This document shows positions 38,141 through 44,506 of a stretch of 44,506 nt of DNA, piece after piece. Below the pieces are notes generated by a model that saw only the letters and a program-made list of their open reading frames with translations, made no database searches and was not told the DNA's origin. Origin of the DNA: an uncultured Clostridia bacterium (GTDB lineage: Bacteria; Bacillota; Clostridia; Christensenellales; Borkfalkiaceae); the NCBI GenBank assembly GCA_934796775.1, contig CAKVPH010000015.1, positions 1 through 44,506 on the forward strand, written 5' to 3'. Positions within the stretch are counted from its first letter, which is position 1. Every line of letters begins with the position of its first letter. The position numbers were made by a program, and so were the translations under genes.

Positions 38141-38213
38141 GTAGGGGCGGATATTATCCGCCCGCTTTCTATACTAAGCCTTTTTTATGCGGGAAGATGA
38201 TATCTTCCCCTAC
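38141..38213. repeat. 73-base palindromic element with terminal inverted repeats, copy 1
   Basis: Bounded by GTAGGGG (38141-38147) and CCCCTAC (38207-38213). Inside are two palindromes: GGGCGGATA-T-TATCCGCCC (38145-38163) and GGGAAGATGATATCTTCCC (38191-38209). A second copy lies at 44351-44422. No coding capacity; structure suggests a small non-autonomous mobile or dispersed repeat. Confidence 0.85.
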
Positions 38214-38230
38214 ACCTTTTTAATAAATCT

Positions 38231-38251
38231 TTTAATAATCGACCTATAGGC
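38231..38251. repeat. 21-base direct repeat, copy 2
   Basis: Identical to 25923-25943. Lies between the palindromic element and the helicase stop codon. Confidence 0.85.
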
Positions 38252-38258
38252 TTACGTT

Positions 38259-41200
38259 TTACACGACAGGCGTTTTTTCAAGCCCTAAAGTTTTATCGGT
38301 TTCGTTTAACTTTTCGGTAAGCTCCGCTATTTTGCAAGCATATTCGTCGCCCTTTTCAAGCTCGTGTTTTACCTGTATAAACTGCATTTCAAGCTCGTTT
38401 ATGCGCTCGGTTAATTCTTTTGCCTGTTTATCGAGCGTACTTAAAAAATTCTCGATTTTTGTAACCGCGCCTGATGAAAACGTAGCTATATCAAGAACGT
38501 AGCGCGCGTTCGCCTGCAATATAAGATACGGGCGAATTTTATTGAAATTTGCAGGCAATACGATTTTAAAGTTTTTAAAGTCCGCAATAAAAATCTCTTG
38601 TGCGTTGAGCGCGTTTAATGATATAGTTTTTGAAATAAGTCGGGCTATAAGACGATTATCGGGTGTTTCGGATGAATATTTATAGTCAACCGCATCTGCC
38701 TTTACGCATAATAATCTCTGTTTTTCCCGCTCAATCTCTTCAGGAAGAGCTAATTTCATGTTTTCAAGGTCTTCGCGCTTTAAGTTTTCCTCTCTCTCTA
38801 AAGTTTTCAGTCTTGCAAGTTCGTTACAGATTTCAACGCGGGTTTTAATGAGCGGATTGCCGATAGCAAGAGCTTTTACTTCCGCATACGATAAAACCGC
38901 ATCGTCAAGACGGCGCTCGTCGGCACCTTTTGCACTACCCGACAACAACTCGGTAATAAATCGCTGTTTGTTTTCCAGAATCTGCCAGGAGTACGCGTCA
39001 AAACTGCCGTCCGTAACGTAGCGGAAAATATAAACTTTCTCGTTAGTGTTGCCGCGGCGAACAAGTCTGCCGTCGCGCTGAACCATATCGCTCGGGCGCC
39101 AAGGCACGTCTAAATGATGTATGGCAATGAGCTTTTCCTGCACGTTTACGCCTGTGCCGAGCTTAAAAGTTGAACCTATAAGCACTTTTATTTCGCCTGC
39201 GTTTACGCTTTCAAAAAGTCTTGCGCGGCGCGCCTCGCTTGTGGCGTCATGCACGAAGCCGATTTCTTCTTCCTTTATGCCAAGACGGCAAAGCTCGTTT
39301 TTTAAACAGTCGTAAACGTTAAATTCCGATTTAGGAGTTCCTATATCGCAAAACACAAGCTGAGTTTTGCCTTTAAACCGATTGTAAAAATCAAAGACGT
39401 TTTCGGCACAAACGGAAATTTTATTGCCGTAAAGCTTTGAATTCCAAATTTCGCTTTCGCCGCCCTTACTGCACAAAATCTGACGTTGTAAAGCCAAAAG
39501 GCGCACGTCAAGCGCAAGTTTTCGCCCGTCGGTAGTGACTTTTAAAAGGTTATCTTCCTTTCGCTCGACTTCGCCCGAGCGAATTTTTTCAACTCGGACG
39601 GAAATATCCTTTAAAAGTTCAGCCTGAATGGGCGTTTTTTGCACTACCACGGTTTTAATTTCTGCAATTTCGGGCAGACCTTCCACTCCCACAACGTGGA
39701 AATCGGTAAACCCGTTTATCAGCCGCGAGAGTATGCCCAGATTATTAAATCTGTTAAATCGCGTTGCAAGGCGATAATTTTCGGTGTCTACGTCAATTTC
39801 GTACGATCTTGTAATTTCGCCGAACATGCCCGCCCAGTTATCAAAATAGTCGAGATCTATTTCGGTAAGCAGCTCTTCGTCTAAGTATTTTTGCATAACG
39901 TAAACGTCCGCAACGGAGTTAGTAACAGGCGTACCGGTGGCAAAAATGAGCTTGCCGCCGTTTTTTAAAACCGTGCTTGTTTTTAAATATATATCGTCGC
40001 ACTTATCAGAGCCGTCCACATTGACTCCTTTTATACTACCCATAGAACTTACGAGCGGCAAGTTTTTGTAATTATGCGCTTCATCTATAAAAAGTGCGGT
40101 TATGCCAAGCTCTTCAAAAGTGATTTGCTCGCTATAATCGATTATCCGTTTTATTGCGTCGTTGTATTTTACCTGCATTTTGTCGTGCTCTTTTGAAAGC
40201 AGGGTGTTAAGTCTGTTTTTAACGTTCGGGCGGCGGCGCATATTCTCCGCCATGGCGTTTTCCATACGCGTAAGCGCAAGTTTAAGCTCGATTGCGTTAT
40301 TTTTACCGCTTACGGGAATCATTTCAAACGAGCTGTAAGGCATAATAATCGCGTCGTAGTCGCCGTCTTTTATAAGGTTAAGCGTACGCTCGCGCACGGC
40401 AGGCGCAAAATTCTGCGGCGTTACGGTTAAAATTTCGGCAGACGGATACAACAACTTGTAATCGTTTGCCCACTGCGCCACTATGGAGTTAGGCACTACG
40501 ATAAGATTCTTTTTTGATATTCCGCTCTTTTTCATTTCGTGAGCGGCAACAACCATCGCATAAGTTTTGCCCGCGCCCACGTCGTGCGCAAGCAAAGTTG
40601 CAGGGCTTAACATAATGCGCCAGGCGGCGTCTTTTTGGTAGTCGTAAAGTTTTATGTTTTCGTTTAAATCGTGCAGCTCTATATTCTTGCCGTCAAACCT
40701 GCGCGGACGGTAACAATAATACCGCTCGTAATAACTATCAACTATCTCTTGCTTTTTATCATCAGGCAAGTCGTTAAGCCAGTGGTTAAAGCAATCTATC
40801 AGTTTTGTTCGCTTTTCTTCGGCAATCATAGTCTGCTCGCGGTTAAATTTGCGGGCAGTTTTACTTGTTTCATGCACGTCGGTTATGCGGATTTGTTCGT
40901 GATTCAACGTTTTTTCGATAATCTTGAACATATCTATTCGCTCTGTACCAAACGTTTTGCACGCAATAACCGTGTTTTTTACGTCTACGTTTAAAATAAC
41001 CGACCAGTCGTGAATTTCCTTTTGATAACACACTTCACACACACGCTTGTTGCGTATAAGCGAAAGACGATACAAATACTGCACAAAATCGGTAACAAAC
41101 GAAGCGGGCAAAAACGGCGAACCGAGCGTTACAAAAATTTCGTCAAATTTAGGCTTAGCCGGCAGAACGGCTTTTAAAGCTTTAATGTTTTTTTCGTATC

Positions 41201-41648
41201 TGCCGCTTTTTGCGTTAGCCTCTGATGCCTTTGCTAATTTTTTAAAGAGATCGCCCGACAGATATTCTTCTGCCGTAACGTAACCTGTATAAAAATACTC
41301 GCCTGCTTTTTCGGGATCGCGGAACACAAAATTTTCGAGCGCGAAAACGGTATCCTTTAGCGATAGCATAGTTAGCATAGAAATATATTCTATATCCACT
41401 GCGCCCCTATCCTGCAAACAACGGTTTAATGCGGCTTTTATTGTAAGCGGAGCAAAATCACCGCGAGATAAATTATACTTGTTAGTATAGTTTTGCGGCA
41501 AAGCATAATACGGATCAGCCGAAAAATTGTAGTCGGTAATTTTACCGTCTGAATTTTGCGCAAAATTATCCGTTTGAACTTGCGAAAAATCAGAATTTTT
41601 TTGTATTAAGTTGTTATCGGATAAAAATTCTTTATTCTGCTCGTCCAT
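38259..41648 (-). CDS. Stand-alone Snf2-type helicase related to giant conjugative-element proteins
   Basis: A 1129-residue SF2 protein. Walker A lies in AHDVGAGKTYAMV (GAGKT near 358-362), the DEAH box at 522-525 (FIDEAHNYKN), ATGTPVTNSVADVY follows, and the C-terminal helicase half carries LIGSTFKLGTGVNVQ and WRPSDMVQRDGRLVRRGN. This combination is typical of the helicase part of giant (2000-3000 residue) proteins of integrative conjugative elements. Here the methylase and other N-terminal modules are missing; about 350 residues precede Walker A, and coiled coil follows the helicase at the C-terminus (about 1040-1120). Role here unknown; it may be a degraded or domesticated element gene. 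Confidence 0.8.
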   Translation of the reverse strand: MDEQNKEFLSDNNLIQKNSDFSQVQTDNFAQNSDGKITDYNFSADPYYALPQNYTNKYNLSRGDFAPLTIKAALNRCLQDRGAVDIEYISMLTMLSLKDTVFALENFVFRDPEKAGEYFYTGYVTAEEYLSGDLFKKLAKASEANAKSGRYEKNIKALKAVLPAKPKFDEIFVTLGSPFLPASFVTDFVQYLYRLSLIRNKRVCEVCYQKEIHDWSVILNVDVKNTVIACKTFGTERIDMFKIIEKTLNHEQIRITDVHETSKTARKFNREQTMIAEEKRTKLIDCFNHWLNDLPDDKKQEIVDSYYERYYCYRPRRFDGKNIELHDLNENIKLYDYQKDAAWRIMLSPATLLAHDVGAGKTYAMVVAAHEMKKSGISKKNLIVVPNSIVAQWANDYKLLYPSAEILTVTPQNFAPAVRERTLNLIKDGDYDAIIMPYSSFEMIPVSGKNNAIELKLALTRMENAMAENMRRRPNVKNRLNTLLSKEHDKMQVKYNDAIKRIIDYSEQITFEELGITALFIDEAHNYKNLPLVSSMGSIKGVNVDGSDKCDDIYLKTSTVLKNGGKLIFATGTPVTNSVADVYVMQKYLDEELLTEIDLDYFDNWAGMFGEITRSYEIDVDTENYRLATRFNRFNNLGILSRLINGFTDFHVVGVEGLPEIAEIKTVVVQKTPIQAELLKDISVRVEKIRSGEVERKEDNLLKVTTDGRKLALDVRLLALQRQILCSKGGESEIWNSKLYGNKISVCAENVFDFYNRFKGKTQLVFCDIGTPKSEFNVYDCLKNELCRLGIKEEEIGFVHDATSEARRARLFESVNAGEIKVLIGSTFKLGTGVNVQEKLIAIHHLDVPWRPSDMVQRDGRLVRRGNTNEKVYIFRYVTDGSFDAYSWQILENKQRFITELLSGSAKGADERRLDDAVLSYAEVKALAIGNPLIKTRVEICNELARLKTLEREENLKREDLENMKLALPEEIEREKQRLLCVKADAVDYKYSSETPDNRLIARLISKTISLNALNAQEIFIADFKNFKIVLPANFNKIRPYLILQANARYVLDIATFSSGAVTKIENFLSTLDKQAKELTERINELEMQFIQVKHELEKGDEYACKIAELTEKLNETDKTLGLEKTPVV

Positions 41649-41728
41649 AAAATTACCAATTAAAAAGAGTCAAAAAACAACGCCGTAATATACGATAGTT
41701 TTTTGGTATAAAATGCATATGATATTTT

Positions 41729-41757
41729 ATTATACCACAAAAATCAACTTTACGCAA
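41729..41757 (-). promoter_or_regulatory. Promoter of the Snf2-type helicase gene
   Basis: On the minus strand TTGCGT (41752-41757), 17 bases and TATAAT (41729-41734) with an extended TGG before the -10; leader of about 80 bases. The rest of the 41649-42001 interval holds only the small tandem repeat and the pilin terminator. Confidence 0.6.
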
Positions 41758-41883
41758 ACGAAAGACGCTGTATTTTTAACAGACAATGTGAAAATAATAT
41801 AAAAATAACGAAAATCGCTTAAAAAAAAGTTAAGCAATAAAAAATAACCGCAAACAAAACATTTTATGATAGGGATTCTCTAT

Positions 41884-41925
41884 GATATATAAGGCATAAA
41901 AAAAGATATATAAGGCATAAAAAAA
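41884..41925. repeat. Tandem 21-base repeat, two identical units
   Basis: GATATATAAGGCATAAAAAA plus A occurs at 41884-41904 and again at 41905-41925, directly after the terminator side of the pilin gene. Confidence 0.85.
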
Positions 41926-41957
41926 CGCCCTTGCGTTTTTTCCGCAAAAGCGTTTTG
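41920..41957 (-). terminator. Terminator of the pilin-like gene
   Basis: On the minus strand AACGC-TT-TTGCG pairs with CGCAA-GG-GCGTT (41954-41943 with 41935-41924) around GAAAAAA, followed by a T run. Confidence 0.75.
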
Positions 41958-42001
41958 GGGTTTTTAGTTTTATAGTAGATTGTGAGATATTTCCAGTAAC
42001 T

Positions 42002-43990
42002 TTATTGAACGTCCATCCAGCTAGTTGTTGTATCTTCTTGTGTAGAAACAGGAACTACTCTATATGCGTTGGTATTATTCTTTTGCAATTTATATTCTGC
42101 ACCAAATACTTCATCTGAAATATTCATTCCATTATTTGTTACAACATTATAGTTTTCAAAATACGCTAATATTTTACCCTTTTGATATATCTCAAATGTT
42201 CCACCTGAAATTTTTACAGATACTTTAGCTGTATCATCAGCCGAATTTTTTTGGGGATTTTCTTGAGCTATCGCCGTAAACCCTATAACTTTACCACCTT
42301 TTATCTCTACTTTTGTTTCAAGTTTTGTTGTGTGCTGCGCAATAGCAATTCCAGTGCCTGTAGATGTTGCACCATTTCCGTTTGGAGTGGATGTCGTAGG
42401 AATTCCCTTTCCTAATATCGTACCACCATTCACCGTTAATTCACCCGCTCTCATTTCAATACCTGTAATTCCGCCTTCTACATATGAACCCTCATTCATT
42501 GTTATTTTACTATAACCAGCTCCATATATACCATGTCCTGTACCCTTAACTATTGCCGTTGAATTCAGATTAATTTTTATACATTCAGCACCAGTATATG
42601 TATTAGATCCATTAACGTAAATTCCAGCACCAACTGTTCCACTTGTATCATTAGTGCCATTTAATACGCCATTTATATTTGCAGTAAAATTATATTTTTT
42701 TGTTGAATTAACAGAATATTGATCAACAAATAATGCAGCCCAACCTTCTAATTCAACATTTTCGCCTAAAGTAAATGTCGCTCCATTATCCATGTTTTTA
42801 TTTTTTACAAGTACCGGACCAAAATATGGGCTTTGTTCATAAACCTTACCTTCCCCAATAATTTCAAAATTAGAATCACCTGATATAAAAAAGGATTTTT
42901 TATCAGCAAGTGCAATTTTGCTTCCTGCTAAGTCTATGGTAAGGTTAGCATTATCATTTATTTCAAAATTTTGGTTTAAAACTACATCTTTAAGAAGAAT
43001 TAAGGTTTTACCATTTTTAGCTTCAGATAAAGCTGAAATAAAGCCATTTTCCCCTTCATAAAGTGTTCCGTCCACTAGAGCAACTGCATTTTCAACATCA
43101 ACAGTACTATTAGAATCTATCTCATATTTTGTTTCAGCTTTATCTATTGATGAATCTGCTGTTAAAACCCCGCTTTTTGCAATAATAGATTTAACTTTTG
43201 AATTAAGAGTAATTTTTACATCGTTTTCTACAGATGTATCAACTTTAATTGTGGAGACACTTGCCATTTTCTCTACAGAAACATGACCTTTTACAATAGA
43301 AATAGAAGCGACTTCACCTTTTTCGTGATAAGAAGCACGCGCTACAGCCGTGATTACAACCTTACCCGATTTACCATAGTGAGTTACGGTATCCGCAGGT
43401 GCGTTTACGGTGAGTTCTCCGCCGTTTGTACGGATAACAATGTTTTTAGCGGTTCCGTCGTTTGCATATGTAACTGCAGTTATACCTGTATTTTCACCAA
43501 CGTCAAGTCCGGTAGAAATTGTTAATGCGCCGCCGGAAACTTCGTAACCTTCTTTTAAATAGTTACTGTATGTTGTGCTTAATTCGTCGCCGTTTTTAAG
43601 AAGCTTCCACCAGTTATATCTTTCGCTTTCGGGTGTAGTGTTATCGCCATATAAAACTTCATCGCCTTTAAGCAACATAAAACGATTGTTGGCTCCGTCC
43701 CAATAGATTTCACCGGTGCTGCGAAGGTTTAATTTTTCAATATCGTAGCCCTTTCTATCCATAGCGGCTAAAGCCTGCGTCATAGTAGCGGGTGTGCCGT
43801 TTGCAGCTTCGTCTTCCACGAGCGCAGTATTAAGTAATCTTACGGTAGCCATATCGTTGGTTTCCTTTGCCTGTTCAACAAAGCAACCGATAGTAGGAAT
43901 GAGTATTGCAGAAAGTACTGCAATTACCGCAACCACTACAACGAGTTCTACCAAGGTAAAACCTTTCTTTTTAAGGTTTTTGGTTTGCAT
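42002..43990 (-). CDS. Very large type IV pilin-like protein with a predicted beta-helix
   Basis: A 662-residue protein. KKKG|FTLVELVVVVAVIAVLSAILIPTI is a perfect prepilin signal: cleavage after G10, N-methyl F11 and E15 at +5, followed by the hydrophobic helix for pilus or pseudopilus assembly. Ordinary pilins have 130-200 residues; here about 450 more follow with repeated short strands (NAVALVDGTLYEG, GKTLILLKDVVLNQNFEINDNANLTIDLAG, GSKIALADK, SKITMNEGSYVEGG, GELTVNGGTI, KVEIKGGKVIG), the pattern of a right-handed parallel beta-helix. From about residue 225 the DNA becomes noticeably more AT-rich, suggesting a separately acquired distal part. RBS AAGGAG. No pilus assembly genes are in the window. 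Confidence 0.8.
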   Translation of the reverse strand: MQTKNLKKKGFTLVELVVVVAVIAVLSAILIPTIGCFVEQAKETNDMATVRLLNTALVEDEAANGTPATMTQALAAMDRKGYDIEKLNLRSTGEIYWDGANNRFMLLKGDEVLYGDNTTPESERYNWWKLLKNGDELSTTYSNYLKEGYEVSGGALTISTGLDVGENTGITAVTYANDGTAKNIVIRTNGGELTVNAPADTVTHYGKSGKVVITAVARASYHEKGEVASISIVKGHVSVEKMASVSTIKVDTSVENDVKITLNSKVKSIIAKSGVLTADSSIDKAETKYEIDSNSTVDVENAVALVDGTLYEGENGFISALSEAKNGKTLILLKDVVLNQNFEINDNANLTIDLAGSKIALADKKSFFISGDSNFEIIGEGKVYEQSPYFGPVLVKNKNMDNGATFTLGENVELEGWAALFVDQYSVNSTKKYNFTANINGVLNGTNDTSGTVGAGIYVNGSNTYTGAECIKINLNSTAIVKGTGHGIYGAGYSKITMNEGSYVEGGITGIEMRAGELTVNGGTILGKGIPTTSTPNGNGATSTGTGIAIAQHTTKLETKVEIKGGKVIGFTAIAQENPQKNSADDTAKVSVKISGGTFEIYQKGKILAYFENYNVVTNNGMNISDEVFGAEYKLQKNNTNAYRVVPVSTQEDTTTSWMDVQ

Positions 43991-44024
43991 AAAAGTTTCT
44001 CCTTTTTAAAATAATGTTTTATTA

Positions 44025-44058
44025 CTAAACGAGTTTTTGGCTCGTTTTAGTTTTTTTT
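44025..44058. repeat. Inverted repeat in the pilin gene leader
   Basis: CTAAACGAG (44025-44033) and CTCGTTTTAG (44041-44050) form a stem with one bulge, followed by eight T on the plus strand. In the minus-strand pilin transcript it would be a 5' leader hairpin; no plus-strand gene precedes it. Confidence 0.5.
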
Positions 44059-44199
44059 AAGGCTTCCCCACTTGGGGAAGCTGGCAATGCATAGCATTGA
44101 CTGAAGAGGATTTCAAGCGTAACGCTTGACCTAAACTACCACTTATAAACTTTTCGAGTTGATATAAATTTATAACTCGTTAAAGCTTGCTTCGAGTTT
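44059..44199. repeat. Multi-hairpin repeat element, copy b
   Basis: 141 bases: GCTTCCCC-ACTT-GGGGAAGC (44062-44081), CAATGC-ATA-GCATTG (44085-44099) and TCAAGCGT-A-ACGCTTGA (44113-44129), followed by ACCACTTATAAACTTTTCG. Directly followed by a second copy of the same unit. No gene is seen in 43991-44506; the last 80 bases hold a CAGCTT-C-AAGCTG hairpin. Confidence 0.88.
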
Positions 44200-44350
44200 A
44201 AGGCTTCCCCGCTTGGGGAAGCTGGCAATGCATAGCATTGACTGAAGAGGATTGCAACGTAACGTTGCATCTTGATTACCACTTATAAGCTTTTCGCGTT
44301 GCAATAAATTTACAACTCGCTTTAAGTTTTCTACTATGTTTAAAATAATC
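44200..44350. repeat. Multi-hairpin repeat element, copy c
   Basis: Tandem partner of the unit at 44059: GCTTCCCC-GCTT-GGGGAAGC (44203-44222), CAATGC-ATA-GCATTG (44226-44240) and TGCAACGT-A-ACGTTGCA (44253-44269). The third stem has changed at paired positions while staying complementary. It leads into the palindromic element at 44351. Confidence 0.88.
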
Positions 44351-44422
44351 GTAGTGGGCGGATAGTATCCGCCCGTTTTTATATTAACCCATTTTAGGCG
44401 GGAAGATGATATCTTCCCCTAC
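44351..44422. repeat. Palindromic element, copy 2
   Basis: Contains GGGCGGATA-G-TATCCGCCC (44356-44374) and GGGAAGATGATATCTTCCC (44400-44418), starting GTAGTGGG and ending CCCCTAC, the same layout as 38141-38213. The two inner palindromes are conserved although the spacer between them differs. Confidence 0.85.
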
Positions 44423-44506
44423 AAGCTTTTATAAGCTCACACGCCCACAATAAGGGTACAGCTTCAAGCTGCCGTCACGCTACCTGTTCGTAGAATAATA
44501 TATTCT

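Noticed and set aside
25923..38251. Proven genomic island with att sites
   Set aside because: Only the repeat pair is visible; no integrase, excisionase or tRNA overlap supports site-specific integration.
44025..44058. Intrinsic terminator on the plus strand
   Set aside because: It has the right shape but there is no plus-strand transcript to end; kept only as an inverted repeat in the pilin leader.

Overview
This window looks like a chromosomal segment of a low-to-moderate-GC Bacillota (Firmicutes) bacterium, most likely an uncultured anaerobic clostridial lineage. The supporting evidence is rpoB-rpoC-rpsL-rpsG-fusA-tuf in one direction, an RqcP-type S4 protein, an LplABC-type sugar importer without its own ATPase, strong AGGAGG-type ribosome binding sites and TTGACA/TATAAT promoters with 17-base spacers. 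A species name cannot be given from the sequence alone.

Region 1 (1-9700) is a visibly AT-rich defence island. It opens with a tandem 131-base repeat and a controller-protein operator (GTGACTTATAGTC type) driving C protein, HNH-type restriction endonuclease and an EVE-like/PD-(D/E)XK nuclease fusion. Convergent to it is a minus-strand operon of Xre regulator, GIY-YIG/RAMA-like/DUF4357 nuclease, D12-class adenine methyltransferase and a second DNA methyltransferase. The two operons meet at a shared hairpin terminator. A divergent promoter then drives a Hachiman system (HamA nuclease, HamB helicase) and a third, unrecognised helical protein.

Region 2 (10155-25900) is housekeeping: a single-pass membrane protein of unknown role, then on the minus strand tuf, fusA, rpsG, rpsL, rpoC and rpoB (read from rpoB towards tuf), and on the plus strand rqcP, a fused ispDF and a DUF2188 protein with a histone-H1-like tail. 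Ribosomal protein S12 carries arginine at position 88, a substitution known to give streptomycin resistance in other bacteria.

Region 3 (26002-37690) holds an AAA/DUF4143 ATPase and a seven-gene minus-strand sugar-uptake operon: two permeases, a solute-binding lipoprotein, a nucleoside hydrolase, a large secreted repeat protein and two paralogous propeller-like lipoproteins. A LacI-family regulator lies upstream, and two matching 20-base operators sit in front of the operon and of the regulator itself.

Region 4 (37800-44506) has a tRNA-Val(GAC), a stand-alone Snf2-type helicase of the kind normally buried in giant proteins of integrative conjugative elements, a very large pilin-like protein whose distal part looks like a beta-helix, and several multi-hairpin repeats whose stems change by compensatory substitutions.
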